A stretch of 64,000 nt of DNA from Ascarosepion bandense (lineage: Eukaryota; Mollusca; Cephalopoda; Sepiida; Sepiidae): NCBI GenBank assembly GCA_037127315.1, contig JBBBDQ010000347.1, positions 383,501-447,500 on the forward strand, written 5' to 3'. Position numbers and translations under genes: made by a program. Positions 53,975 to 64,000 of this stretch are shown here, piece by piece. The notes beneath the pieces are model-generated. The model was not told where the DNA came from. It saw only the letters and a program-made list of their open reading frames with translations, and did not search any database. Position 1 is the stretch's first letter; every line of letters starts with the position of its first letter.

Positions 53975-54784
53975 CACGATGGACCTTTTTTTTTATTTAA
54001 CCATCTTTACATCTGTATTCAATCGAACTATTTAATACAAAACGAATGTAAATACAAAAATAAAAACAAATTATACTTTTCCTTCTAAAACGCACTCAGT
54101 GTCACAGCGCTTTTTTCTTCTACCTCGCCTGCTGGCATTTAAATGAACCGGTTTTAATATGCATACACTAGACCAGTTTAATTCATATCGATCTGCAAAA
54201 AATGACAAAAAACTACAACACGAAATAAAATGAACAGAAAAATATGACAACGAAAAACAGTACGCAAACAAATTCATTTCAAACCGCAGAAGCATCTGAA
54301 CTAGAATAAATTTTAAAAGAATAAAAACACACTAAATACCCATCAAGTGAATTCCTTTCCATTTCCACCCGGGATAACAAAAGATTGCTTTTTAATAACA
54401 AAATCACATTGTTTCGTCGTACTTCCCCTATCGAGTAGGATCCCCAGGAGCCAACGTCAAGACTCGTCTCCAGGTGAAAATCCCAAATGAAGATCAATGT
54501 TTACCACTTAATGGATTCATCGATTTGTTTGCAAGAATAAGAAAAAAATGCAAAAGCTAAAAAGAACGTTTTAACAAAATGTATTCTTTTCACTGTCATT
54601 TTATTTACGATGAACACAGAAGTTATTTTTTAAATTGTTTATCTTTCTTTTCCCCAGATACCTCTCAAGTCGTATCATGCTAAGATATTAGAGATAAATG
54701 CAAAATTTAACACGCTTTAAGCTATCATGCAGTGACATTATTCTTTTATTTTTATTTATGTGCTTATTTATTCTCTTTTTTTAA

Positions 54785-54785
<1 letters not shown>
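53975..54785. other. No gene recognised
   Basis: AT-rich DNA. The two minus-strand frames at 54071-54497 have no motifs. Confidence 0.4.

Positions 54786-54787
<2 letters not shown>

Positions 54788-54837
<50 letters not shown>
54788..54837. repeat. (TA)n microsatellite
   Basis: About 25 TA units. A second run lies at 55003-55030. Confidence 0.95.
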
Positions 54838-54838
<1 letters not shown>

Positions 54839-54999
54839 TGTTCCGTTGCATTCTATCAAGATTCCATGAGAACTCAACAGACTAACCACCTGCGCAGGAA
54901 CAGTCATATTTTTCGAACTAATAGTTCGTTGCAGATGTCTGGTGAACTTACTCAGTACTTTAATTCAGAGATTTCATTTTCCCTGATAATTGATAGATA

Positions 55000-55035
<36 letters not shown>

Positions 55036-55079
55036 CTTTAATCCAAAAGGAAAGCAGGAAAGCAAATCCCAAAATCACG

Positions 55080-55310
55080 ATCCTATATATAAAAGAGTTC
55101 ATCACTTTGATTGAGCCGCCCTGAAGTATGAGAATATCAGAACGGTGTTGACACAAAACTTTGACTTTCGTACGAACGTGGTCAGTTAAAGTGACAAAAT
55201 CTTTGTACTTATCAACGTTCTACCTACATTTCGATATTGAGCACTTTAAGTTAGAAAAACTGGTTGTCAAAATGCATTTTATCAATAAAACCACCTAAAA
55301 ACAATCTTGA
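55080..55310 (+). repeat. Interspersed repeat family D, copy 2
   Basis: See 30040-30270. Confidence 0.35.
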
Positions 55311-55336
55311 CACTAAATGCTATCACACCTCAGCAT

Positions 55337-55359
55337 TATATATATATATATATATATGT

Positions 55360-55402
<43 letters not shown>

Positions 55403-55412
55403 TGTTTGTGTT

Positions 55413-55479
<67 letters not shown>

Positions 55480-55480
55480 A
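55337..55480. repeat. Compound (TA)n(GT)n microsatellite
   Basis: A TA run then about 60 GT units with TCTG/TTTG interruptions. Open frames in all three forward frames are compositional. Confidence 0.95.
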
Positions 55481-55559
55481 CGCGCAAGTACGCATGTATA
55501 TGTGTCTGTATGGGAATGTATGTGGGAGTATGGCTGTGCGTGTGTGTATAGTACTTATT

Positions 55560-56400
55560 AATCTATAGCTTAATTGCACATTCTGAGGTTAGACCTCAGG
55601 TAAGTCGATGCGGAAAAGTCGTTGATGTGCATCCTATATAGGACGTATACTTTTTATTGTTTACAAAGTGAGAATCTACAAATGAACAGATGAATTTATA
55701 AACCACATATGTCTTATGTATAATAGTTGGTAGATTGAAAGATCTTTTAGAAATAGTTTCACGCATTTTATTATTTAATAATATATTATAAATGCTTCAT
55801 TTTCAACAGGTTTATGTAATGTATTAATTTTTATTGATATTTTATCAATTTAATTTTATTGCGTAGCATTTGCCTTCTGTAGATTATGCTATGGGTATTA
55901 TTATTAAACTTATCTAAAAAACTGCAGTCTGTATTAAAAAAACAAATTTAGCAATCATCATTATCATTAGGTAAGCCGTGTTAAAAAAGTGTTTTCTTTA
56001 TGTTATTTAGTTGTTTAAGAAAATTTGTTTGCGATGAAGTGAATAATTTAATCCTTTGGATTAAATTCTTTATAACGGCAATTTGATATAATTCAGAATG
56101 ACTGATAAAAATGGTAGGGAGCATAATAGGAAGTAGATTCTACGAATAGCACTATTTCTGTTTCATTACTACGGGTTTTAATCTCTCCAATTTCAAAATC
56201 ATAAACCAAAACATTAAATGGCTATTTCGGAAAATCATTGCTCTAAAACCGTTTTTTAGCCTAAATTGACTATTCAGCTGTGCAAAAGTATGTTCTTCTA
56301 CGTATTGCATTGTAGAGAACAATACATCTGTATGTTTGTATGAGAAGTGAATTGAAGAAATTTTATTCATTAAGATAGCAGATTATTCAAAGATTTCACG
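55560..56400. other. AT-rich stretch, no gene recognised
   Basis: No motif or repeat was identified. Confidence 0.4.
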
Positions 56401-56414
56401 TTTCATGTCGCTAA

Positions 56415-56540
56415 TTGATGTAATGGTGGTGCAATGAATTTCGACTCGGAACGAGAAATCAGGGAGCCAAATCCGAAAACCAGTTGAATTCGTGGCATTA
56501 ACTTACGAGCAAAATCCCTTGATAAATGTATTAACAGTCA
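56415..56540 (+). repeat. S2-like SINE head fragment
   Basis: GTAATGGTGGTGCAATGAAT, GACTCGGAACGAGAA and CCAGTTGAATTCGTGGCA align with the reversed S2 head at 4060-4135 (GTTGTGGTGCAGAAGTCATT, GGCTCGGAACGAGAAC, CAGTTGAATTTCTTGCA). Confidence 0.5.
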
Positions 56541-56750
56541 CTTCCCGCCAGCTATGGATCAAACAATGGAACAGATTGAATTCTATAACCTTGGATGGCA
56601 ACCCGCCTTACTCAGAAAGTAATGGCAAGCTACTGCAGGAAAATTTTCTGTCCAGTCAGTCATGTGACTTTTGAGATATAACTGCCCAAGAGTGTATCAG
56701 TTATCTCCATTAACTGACTGCATTCTTAAGTTACACGCATATCCTACCTG

Positions 56751-56754
56751 TGTG

Positions 56755-56818
<64 letters not shown>
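56751..56818. repeat. (GT)n microsatellite
   Basis: About 33 GT units, one TTTG interruption. Confidence 0.95.
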
Positions 56819-56819
56819 T

Positions 56820-57165
56820 ATTTAATGCTATTGCCAATTTTTTTCCTGGCGCTTCAGTTTTAAAGTAGGTGAAGGCAAATGAAGATATGGATGCGGGGCT
56901 GAAGTTGTTAGTTACGTTGTAACAATGGGGGTATGCCCATTCACAAGGCTCATTAGTGAAACCTGGAGTCTGAATTGACAGGTGTGATGTACACAGGTCT
57001 TGTTGAAGTACAGTTTCCTCTCGTTTATGCATAACACCTCTTCTGCCTGTGTGAGCTTCTTCCAGAAGAATGATAACGCAAGCTGTCTCTGAACATAAAT
57101 ATTGAACATATTGTAGAACCTAGCACCTAGCAAACAGAACTATATGGACAACTTTGAAATAAGCT
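56820..57165. other. No gene recognised
   Basis: GC-normal DNA. A minus-strand frame at 56912-57133 has no known motif. Confidence 0.35.

Positions 57166-57166
<1 letters not shown>

Positions 57167-57195
<29 letters not shown>
57167..57195. repeat. (TA)n microsatellite
   Basis: About 14 TA units at the edge of the PLE terminal repeat copy. Confidence 0.9.
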
Positions 57196-57206
<11 letters not shown>

Positions 57207-57468
57207 AGGATTCTTTTTCTTTTTCTTTCCCTTTATTTTTATTTTTATTTTATTTTATTTTATTTTTTAATTTCTTTGCAATCTATTTAAAAAGGAAAAG
57301 TAGACTAATTTTTCTCCAGTTTCTGAAATGATTTTTCTGTTGCTGAGGTGATGTGTTGTCCCCCGTGGGGATCTTCATATCATTTTTTAATATTAAAATA
57401 AAATTTTTAATATTAATTAGGATCGGTTTTTTGGAATTTACCTTCCTGCTTTTTTCCCTTGGATCTGA

Positions 57469-57470
<2 letters not shown>
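57196..57470 (+). repeat. PLE terminal-repeat copy (third)
   Basis: Same orientation as 9491-9947: TTCTTTGCAATCTATTTAAA, TCCCCCGTGGGGATCTTCAT, TAATATTAATTAGGATCGG, TTACCTTCCTGCTTTTTTCC. An internal deletion of about 90 bases relative to the 9.7-kb copy. No PLE coding nearby, so it is a solo terminal repeat or strongly truncated insertion. Confidence 0.7.

Positions 57471-57472
<2 letters not shown>

Positions 57473-57515
<43 letters not shown>
57473..57515. repeat. (TA)n microsatellite
   Basis: About 21 TA units, directly at the 3' end of the S1 SINE. Confidence 0.9.
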
Positions 57516-57522
<7 letters not shown>

Positions 57523-57780
57523 TTGTGATCCACATACAAGCCGGTTTCGCTGTGTCACGGCGCATCAGTGTAGATATCTACTTGTTTCTGGCCAGGATTG
57601 AAACAGGATCGATTTGGTGTCGGTCGGAGTCCCTGCTCCCTCAGCAATAGGCGCATAGTGTGAGACAAAGGAAATTTTAGCGTGTTGTATTTAAACGGTT
57701 TATACAAAATCCAGTCACCGAAAGAACTTAATTCATTGCTAAAAAGTAATGCATAAATCGCAGAAGTGGTAACTATTTTA
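57516..57780 (-). repeat. tRNA-headed SINE, family S1, with hammerhead
   Basis: On the minus strand, GCAATAG...TTGCTGAGGGAGCAGGGAC (A-box region, about 57652-57634) and CTGTTTCAATCCTGG (B-box region, about 57605-57591) form the tRNA-like head, followed by AGAAACAAGTAGATATCTAC and the hammerhead. Flank 57665-57760 is shared with 6735-6790. Confidence 0.65.
57520..57585 (-). ncRNA. Type I hammerhead ribozyme fold, S1 copy 4
   Basis: CTGATGC (57568-57562, last base A to C). Stem II about GCCGT/ACAGC with one mismatch. Exact GAAA (57548-57545). Stem III ACCGG...TTGT, weak. GTA triplet (57537-57535). Stem I CTACA pairs with TGTGG over five pairs (one G-U). It sits the same distance after the tRNA-like head as in the 33.8-kb copy, though the sequences of stems I and III differ, so pairing is kept while sequence is not. 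Confidence 0.6.
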
Positions 57781-57864
57781 AAAAATTCTTCATCTCGATC
57801 AATATATATATATATGAATAGAATATATATCTATTATGAATATATACACATATATATCAGTCAG

Positions 57865-58060
57865 TTAAGTGATACACGATTGGGCGATCATGTCTCGAAA
57901 GAGACATGACTGACTGGGCAGAAGATTATCCCGCAGTAGGTTGCCATTGCTTTCTGTGGTAGACTGGTTGCCGACCAAGGTTAGAGAACCCAATCTGTCC
58001 TGTTATTTAACCCATAACTGGCGGGAAGAGACGGGTTAATTAACTTTCCCAAGGGTATAT
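57865..58060 (-). repeat. SINE family S2, body and 3' end
   Basis: It matches 3845-4030 (GTGATACACG(A/C)TTGGG(C/T)GATC, GACTGGGCAGA(A/T)GATTATCC, GTAGGTTGCCATT). The tRNA-like head is absent. Confidence 0.65.
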
Positions 58061-58125
58061 GAATAGAATATATAGGTATTATGAAAAGATATATATACAT
58101 ATATTCATAATGCATATATATTCTA

Positions 58126-58164
<39 letters not shown>

Positions 58165-58166
<2 letters not shown>

Positions 58167-58660
58167 GAATAGGAAAAGTAAAGAACAGATACGAAAAAGT
58201 GTATTTAATTGAACATGTTTCACTTTAGCAAGCTAGGATGTATATAAAGGTGAATGATTTAAAAACCTAACGGACAATATGTTCATATAGCTTCATTGAT
58301 CAGATACATGTCAACGTGTGATAAAGCAATGGATGAATATTAAATGTAGAAGGAAAACTTGTGTCTATTTATGTGTGCGTGCCAACAAATAATAATTCAT
58401 AATAAACATCTAATAATTTTATTACTTGTTGGCACACACACTTAAACAGACACAAGTTTTTTTCTACATTCAATATTCATTCATTGCTTTATCACACTTG
58501 ACACGTATCTGACCAATGAAACCATACCTCAATAAACATACTTTCTCTTAGATTTTAAAATCATCGGTTTTTAAGTAATTCCTAAAGAAGATTGTTAAAA
58601 TAAAATGTGTTATATTAAACTCACTTTTTCACACTTGTTCTTTACTTATTCTATTCTTCG
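58165..58660. repeat. Inverted pair of family A repeats
   Basis: The minus copy (58165-58395) and plus copy (58417-58660) have about 100 bp of strong mutual complementarity centred at 58406 (AAAACTTGTGTCTATTTATG against GACACAAGTTTTTTTCTAC; CAACGTGTGATAAAGCAATG against CATTGCTTTATCACACTTGA). Transcribed, it would form a long hairpin. Confidence 0.7.
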
Positions 58661-58865
58661 TGTCAGATTCCGATCCACACATGTAAATCATAAAAAATGT
58701 CTTCTCTTCTAAAAAAAAAACATAAATCCCAGTATAAGAGGTACCCAGACAAAATAAATAAGGAACCTGTCTTAAACTAAGCTACATTTTCTAACTTAAA
58801 CCGACATTCACTTAAACATCATGTCACCATATATAAACGGTTTTCACCATTTAATTTTCATTTCA

Positions 58866-58925
58866 AATTATCACCCGATGAGAAGCACAGAGCAGCTTCG
58901 AAACGCGTAAATCTTTGTGTAGTGA
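58866..58925 (+). ncRNA. Hammerhead-like motif
   Basis: CCGATGA (58875-58881; one change from CTGATGA). Perfect 5-bp stem II GAAGC/GCTTC with an 8-base loop. Exact GAAA (58900-58903), then CGCGTA with a GTA triplet. Stem I pairs only distally (TATCAC with GTGATA, 58869-58874 and 58920-58925), leaving a large one-sided bulge. A decayed PLE-type hammerhead is the likely explanation. Confidence 0.4.
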
Positions 58926-59051
58926 TATTATGAATTTATAAACCATTGTAACAACCATTACAATATAATGCTCTACGTTGTATCTAGCACTCTTTATAAA
59001 AGTAATTGCATGAACAGTAGATAAAAAAACTTACGTGTTCTACAACTTTGT

Positions 59052-59054
<3 letters not shown>

Positions 59055-59085
<31 letters not shown>
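59055..59085. repeat. (TA)n microsatellite
   Basis: A TA run bordered by the inverted TAGTAACAAAG / CTTTGTTACTA. The two sides form a perfect 11-bp stem. Confidence 0.85.
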
Positions 59086-59087
<2 letters not shown>

Positions 59088-59089
59088 AC

Positions 59090-61420
59090 AAAGGTTTACT
59101 AAAATAAACATCGATAGTGACGAAATGTCCGAAAATTAACCAAAAAACATTGTACCGTATAAAATATTTATGGTACATTAAAAAGGAAAAACAAAAGTAA
59201 TTCGTCTGCTAAATTATATTTTCTGATACTTTTTCGATCGTTCGCTGTTTCTATTAAATATGTTGTTTTCTTGCGTCAGCCGGAGTGGAATCATAAATTA
59301 GTATTGCGTTGAAAGACTGATTAATGGCGACTGAAATTCTTACAAAAATCAAATATTTCACGGATCATATCAGGATATATTCACAAACGAACAAAATTAT
59401 TTTAGAAATATACTTATCTTAGAAAATCTTGATAAAACCATTGTGTTTAGAACAGTAAGATTCCTACCTCTTACTTTATTTTAATTTGGAAAATTAATTT
59501 TATAGGGCTTATGTTTGTATTAGTTATACGCAGACGTACTAAAAGAATTTAAATCATGAATTCATCATTCTTTTATAGAATTAGGATTACAGTTAGCAAA
59601 AATCTGCTTTGAATCGTAAAATAAAAAATGCTTTAAAACTACGACAGCATTTAATTCAAAAATCTTTTAATGCCTTTATGAAATTGATATATAATGGACA
59701 TTACTACCTTAATAAAACAATTACCGAATTTTTAGAGATATTTTTATGTTTTATCTTTAAATTTGCATCAGAATCGTGTATGCATTTTAAATCTTAAAAA
59801 GAACCTATTTTGTAAAAGTATTTCTACAATTTTAAGCGAATGTAGAATACGCTTTGCCGTTCAGTGCTGACAGACAAAACAAGAACTAGCAAGGGATTTT
59901 CTTCTGCAGACACCTAACCATGGAGTAAGCTAGGCCGGTCGCCCAGGAACAACATACAAACGATTTTTATGACATACTCCCATATGAATGACTTCTTATC
60001 TTGACCTAATAAAATAGTTAATTTGTACTTGTTAGTTGATATTGTGATTAACTAAAAACTATTGTAAAATGAAAATAAAAATTTATTCAAAATACCCTAT
60101 GAAAACATCTCAGACTTAGTTAAAAATGTATTTCTGCTATATTTAAGCATAATGTTAGTAATATTTATTTCAAACCAGATTAAGTAAACTTTAAGTTGCC
60201 TAATATTTCTTAAATATCACTAGGCAACACGAGTTTTCTTGCTACAAAAAACCAGGTTTTTAGATGATATGATGGAGATTATGCCAAAATTGACTTTAGA
60301 TATTCATGGTTAGCTACCATATTTTTTGCTGTACTGAAATTGCTCTTTTTTGGGGAAAAAATTAAGATCTTGGCTGATCACAATTTACGATCTGGCTGAT
60401 CGCAACATTTAGTAAATAAAAGTCCTATAAATTCATCAATTTTCAGGTACACCAAGGAATTAATGTCAGCAACATGAAATAAAACTATTTTTAGAAAAAA
60501 AGTGTTTCTGAGTCAAAACATCTGAAACAGAAGTACCCAATTTTCTCAATTTATAGCTAAAATTTAAATTAACTGATAAATTTTATCCGTAATACACTTT
60601 AACAGTAATACGCTAATATGAGTATAGGTTCATTTTTTACATAGCCATCTAGAAAAATTTCCGCATAATTGAGGTGATGTAATTAATGAGAAAGGATAAG
60701 TCTCCCATTAGACTATCAAAACAGGAAAAGAGCCCTACCAAATCATTGCTGACTTCTGTTGGAATAGCAAAAGGGAATTAAATAACATTGAACATGACAG
60801 ACACTACAGAAGGAGATTTCATTTTATGTATTTTTTATCTTCAAGGGGGTTTTGTTTCTTCTGTTAATTAAATGATTTGATGTAAATACTTTCTGGCTTT
60901 GGTATATTCAATCGAATTATTTTTAAAGACAGAGTTTGAATGTAATAAAAGATAATACTTCTGAATACTTATTTTCTCAGGTTTATATTTGTTTGTTTAA
61001 ATACAAACTGGAAGGTTTCTACGATTTTATTATCATCTGTCAATAACATATATACAGAGAAAACAAATGAAAACAATGCGCTTTTTCCAAAAATATGGCA
61101 TTTATGTGCAACAGTACCGGTAGCTAACTAAGAAAAAGTAAGATCTTCACAAATTAAGCGCACTTACATCAGCTAAAAAAGGAAATTTAAATTAACTTTG
61201 ATATATACCAACGTAATTAGCTTATTAGAAAATATAAAATTTAATCTATCAGCTTGAAATTAAAAGTAATATAGAGGTTTCATATATATTTTCCATTTAA
61301 AAAAGTCATGTACAATTGCATTAACGAGACATCTTACATTACACATGTCTGATCATTCGTCCATTTCTAGACATCTACGGCGACATTATTTTCTACATTT
61401 GCAATATAAAAAATAATGAT
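59090..61420. other. AT-rich stretch, no gene recognised
   Basis: 2.3 kb without a motif-bearing frame, tRNA-like head or repeat match in this window. The most likely unique intergenic or intronic DNA here. Confidence 0.45.
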
Positions 61421-61424
61421 CGAT

Positions 61425-61853
61425 ACCACATTTATCTTACATCAAGAAAACAACAAAAGCAAAATACAAATCCTCGAGGCAATATTCATAAAAAACTTAA
61501 ACCGTAAATTAACAGAATCAGCTATGAGTACTTTAGCAATGTTCTAAAATGTTTATTAAAAGACACTATAACCTAAAAAATCCATTTTAGAAAATTTTCA
61601 GGTTCTAAGCAATTTTTCTACCATTATATTTGAAGCAAGAAGAAAACTTACAGTAATTTTTAGCAACACTATTTTGCGGTTATTTTTTGTTATCAGAAAT
61701 CATAACCCTGAAGATAATTTCGGAATGAGATTGAAAGTATTGGGAGCAACGAGAAATGTATAATAAAATCATGTCAAGGTTACAGCTCATTTCTTACATC
61801 TTTCAATTATAATACGCGAAAGATTATCCGTGATTTTGAACGGATTTTATTAA

Positions 61854-61855
<2 letters not shown>
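61425..61855 (+). repeat. Interspersed repeat family B, copy 3
   Basis: It shares CAAGAAAACAACAAAAGCAA, AATCCTCGAGGCAA and ACAGCTCATTTCTTACATCT with the copies at 31.1 and 32.9 kb. On the plus strand (61713-61760) CTGAAGA, stem II AATTTC/GAGATT and GAAA recur. Compared with copy 1 (GATCTC/GAGGTT), three of six pairs change on at least one side yet still pair. Confidence 0.6.

Positions 61856-61856
<1 letters not shown>

Positions 61857-61890
<34 letters not shown>
61857..61890. repeat. (TA)n microsatellite
   Basis: About 17 TA units at the end of family B copy 3. Confidence 0.9.
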
Positions 61891-61893
<3 letters not shown>

Positions 61894-61894
61894 G

Positions 61895-62512
61895 TGGAGA
61901 AGTTTGTAACTTAACTGAGCAGAGTTATGCAGACTTCGAAGTTTTGTGAAAGCATTATTTTCATGTCTTCACTCTTCAAGTATATTGTTTTCAATTGCTA
62001 CTGTTTCCCGATGTTTTTTATTTATATGGTGCTTGGTGAAATTTTAAATATTTTAAGCAAATAGTTCTTTGGCAGTCATATTTATTAAAAAAACAATCAA
62101 CGCTGTCATTTTTGGAAATATATTTTTCAATATAATGCTGTTAGGTTGTAATATATATCTACCTATGTTATTTGCGTTGCCATAATTGATCTCGACATTA
62201 TTTTTTTATACATTTTTTTTAATGTTGCTGAATGGTTAAAATGCTGATGAATTAGAATTAGGAAAATTATTTCAATATTTGTTAGGACATTATGTTTGAA
62301 AGTTAGATTAAACCTCATAATATTCGCTTGTAGTTTTTATGTTTGTTCTGCCATTTTTTGTTTTTGTTTAATATTCTAAATTTACTCAATAGATTCTTAG
62401 TTTTAAAGCTTTTACATAATTAATTTCATTATCATCAAATATGTTCCTGTTGCCTGATTTGAAAGATAATATAATTTGTACTGATTTAACAATTGTGGTT
62501 TGATACTTTACT
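61895..62512. other. AT-rich stretch, no gene recognised
   Basis: Nothing recognised. Confidence 0.4.
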
Positions 62513-62514
62513 TA

Positions 62515-63885
62515 CAGGGGCTCGACAATATTTTTCGGACACTTTAGTATTCGACTTTCCGAGTACCATAACGTGGCGAAATTCCTTCAATAGAATAGCA
62601 TAAACATATAAAGACAATACCTGTAATAAAAATGGAAGAAAATCGATTAGGTAAGGAAAAATATTTATTTTTCATCATTTTTTACAAAACACACGCGACA
62701 TTATTTTTCGGACATCGTTGAAAAACTGTTAATAGTCTGTAATATCACCTTTATTCTCAATAACTTTTATCAATCTCTCTTCATAATGATCAAACATATG
62801 CACAATAACATCTCTACGTGTTTCTATTAGTTATTTTTTGGCATCTAGTATCCGTTCCCATAGTTGAGCCTCTTTCGTTATTTCAGGTCCATCATAGACA
62901 ATTTGCGCAAGCATTTCTCAAACATTTTCTATTAAATTTAGATCTGGGCTTTTTGCAGGCCATTCCAAAGTAGTCATATTCACTTTAGCCATCCATTTTT
63001 TCATGAGTTTTGACACATGGATGCTGCAATTGTCTTGCTGTAGAACGAAATCATTCCCTATCTATCTTCTTATCCTTGGTAGGGCTTTCTCGTCCAGCAA
63101 CTGTTTGTAGCTTTCTCTGTTCTGTCGTCCTTTCAGCCACTCCAACCATATATTTCCATTAGCAAAGATCATACCCCAAACCATAACTCCTCCTCCTCCC
63201 ATCTGTCGTTTGTTCAGTACAGCAGGCTCACCCCTTCTAGACCAAGTACACCATCCATCGGGCCCATCAAACTTGAAACGCTTCTCATCAGTAAATTTAA
63301 CCTTCTTAAAGTCAACATGGTTTATTAACCACCTTTTAGCACACTCCAGTCTTGCTCCTTCGTGTTACTTTGTTAGTGTAATTTTTTTCTTAGCCTTTGC
63401 ATACTTCAAACCAATCCTATGCAGCGTTCTTTTTACTGTTCGGACGTTTACATCCAATTCACATTTCTCCTTCAGTTTTCTTGCTGTAACTTTTTCTCCA
63501 GATGTCAAAAGCCGTGTCACAGTCCTCTTTATTCTCCTTTCAGTCCTCTTGCCAATTGATCTTTTCCGTCCTCTCTTCTTTTTCCGCTCGGAGTTTGTCT
63601 TCAGCATGTATTCGACCGTTGATTTCGACAGCTTCAAATCCATGGCGATCCTTCTGATGCTGAGACCATCATCCCGCTTCTTCCGTGCCAAACAAACGAC
63701 TTCTTTTGAATGCATTTTACCTCATTAAACTTAATTGTTTTGCCAGGAAAATAGAACATAATTGATTCTAATGATGACAGCTAAGTGTACGAGCATAAAA
63801 TTTGCATACAGCAACATATACATGAACTTAGCTCTTAATAAAATAGGATTTTTTGTCATGTCCGTAAATAGTGTAGCGCAAGATT
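62515..63885 (-). mobile_element. Tc1-like DNA transposon
   Basis: The left terminus CAGGGGCTCGACAATATTTT follows a TA (62513-62514). A second near-identical motif, CGACATTATTTTTCGGACA (62697-62715), echoes CGACAATATTTTTCGGACA (62523-62541). This gives outer and inner direct repeats as in IR/DR-type Tc1 elements. On the right, TGTCCGTAAATAGTGTAGCG (63861-63880) looks like a decayed inverted counterpart. It encloses the transposase. The total of about 1.37 kb fits Tc1 elements. Confidence 0.7.
62729..63715 (-). pseudogene. Tc1-like DD34E transposase, four nonsense codons
   Basis: One continuous frame of 329 codons from ATG (63715) to TAA (62729), close to the usual 340. The N-terminal HTH/paired-like region is VCLARKKRDDGLSIRRIAMD...SKSTVEYMLKT, then the basic RKKKRGRKRS. 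The catalytic core has D143 (FTDEKRF), the GGGGVMVWGMI glycine-rich motif, D228 (LQQDNCSIH) and E263 (SPDLNLIEN). Exactly 34 residues separate D228 and E263, the Tc1 hallmark. Stops interrupt after TLTK (63367-63365), before IGNDF, after LIENV (TGG to TGA likely) and after DAKK. No frameshift. The transposase cuts and pastes the element at TA sites; this copy is inactive but young. Confidence 0.9.
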
Positions 63886-64000
63886 TCGCAAAAATCACAA
63901 AAAACTAAAATTATCAAAGCCAAACTAAAAAACAATGATTACACTAATAGTGGATCTTCACTCCTGAACTACGTACTTACAATCTCAAAAGTTTTTGACA
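63886..64000. other. Window end, nothing recognised
   Basis: AT-rich flank of the Tc1-like element. Confidence 0.4.

Noticed and set aside
63210..63728. 172-codon plus-strand open frame
   Set aside because: Antisense shadow of the Tc1-like transposase N-terminus.

Overview
This window reads as non-coding, repeat-dominated DNA from an animal genome, most likely a cephalopod mollusc (octopus-like). That placement is inference. It rests on very long (TA)n and (TA)n(GT)n microsatellites, several tRNA-headed SINE families, Penelope-like elements (PLEs), RTE-type and other LINEs, Tc1/mariner and Helitron-type remnants, and no bacterial-style gene organisation. I found no host protein-coding gene. 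Every coding stretch I can identify belongs to a transposable element, and nearly all are broken by stops, frameshifts or truncation.

Layout. 0-6 kb: AT-rich DNA with a full-length 5S rRNA-like pseudogene, a Helitron-like 3' end, SINE pieces, and an LTR with a tRNA-Trp-type primer-binding site. 6-12.3 kb: a fold-back MITE, then PLE pieces arranged as two separate inverted repeats (310-bp and 480-bp arms) carrying GIY-YIG endonuclease and reverse-transcriptase (RT) fragments on the minus strand, then a 330-bp fold-back element with a tRNA-like core. 12.3-22.2 kb: a pyrimidine-rich degenerate tandem region, several 3' ends of one LINE family, a Dong/R4-like LINE remnant, two hairpins, and a decayed LINE endonuclease-RT. 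22.4-26.3 kb: one nearly full-length but frameshifted RTE-type LINE (minus). 26.7-30 kb: a 282-bp tandem duplication and a decayed mariner-type transposase. 30-36 kb: interspersed repeats, three SINE copies containing hammerhead-ribozyme folds, and two fragments of another LINE. 38-46.8 kb: a LINE RT (+), a Dong/R4-like 3' end between (ATT)n blocks (-), a Helitron-like element (-), a 2-kb LINE RT (-) and a PLE RT/GIY-YIG pseudogene (+). 50-54 kb: a 4-kb pyrimidine tract of degenerate CTT-rich minisatellite units, interrupted by a short inverted-repeat transposon. 54-62.5 kb: microsatellites, SINEs and inverted repeats. 62.5-63.9 kb: a Tc1-like element whose transposase frame is open except for four stops.

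Most unusual signal. Several unrelated repeat families carry sequences that fold as type I hammerhead self-cleaving ribozymes (HHRs). The clearest case is a tRNA-headed SINE family (31.57, 33.52, 33.82 and, on the minus strand, 57.55 kb). Its copies keep the CTGATGA box, a paired stem II, a GAAA box, a short palindromic stem III and a GTC or GTA cleavage triplet at the same distance from the tRNA-like head. A second, structurally complete HHR lies beside the PLE at 46.9 kb. HHRs in PLEs and in schistosome SINE-like satellite DNA are established knowledge. A cephalopod tRNA-SINE/HHR chimera is the best candidate here for an under-described system.
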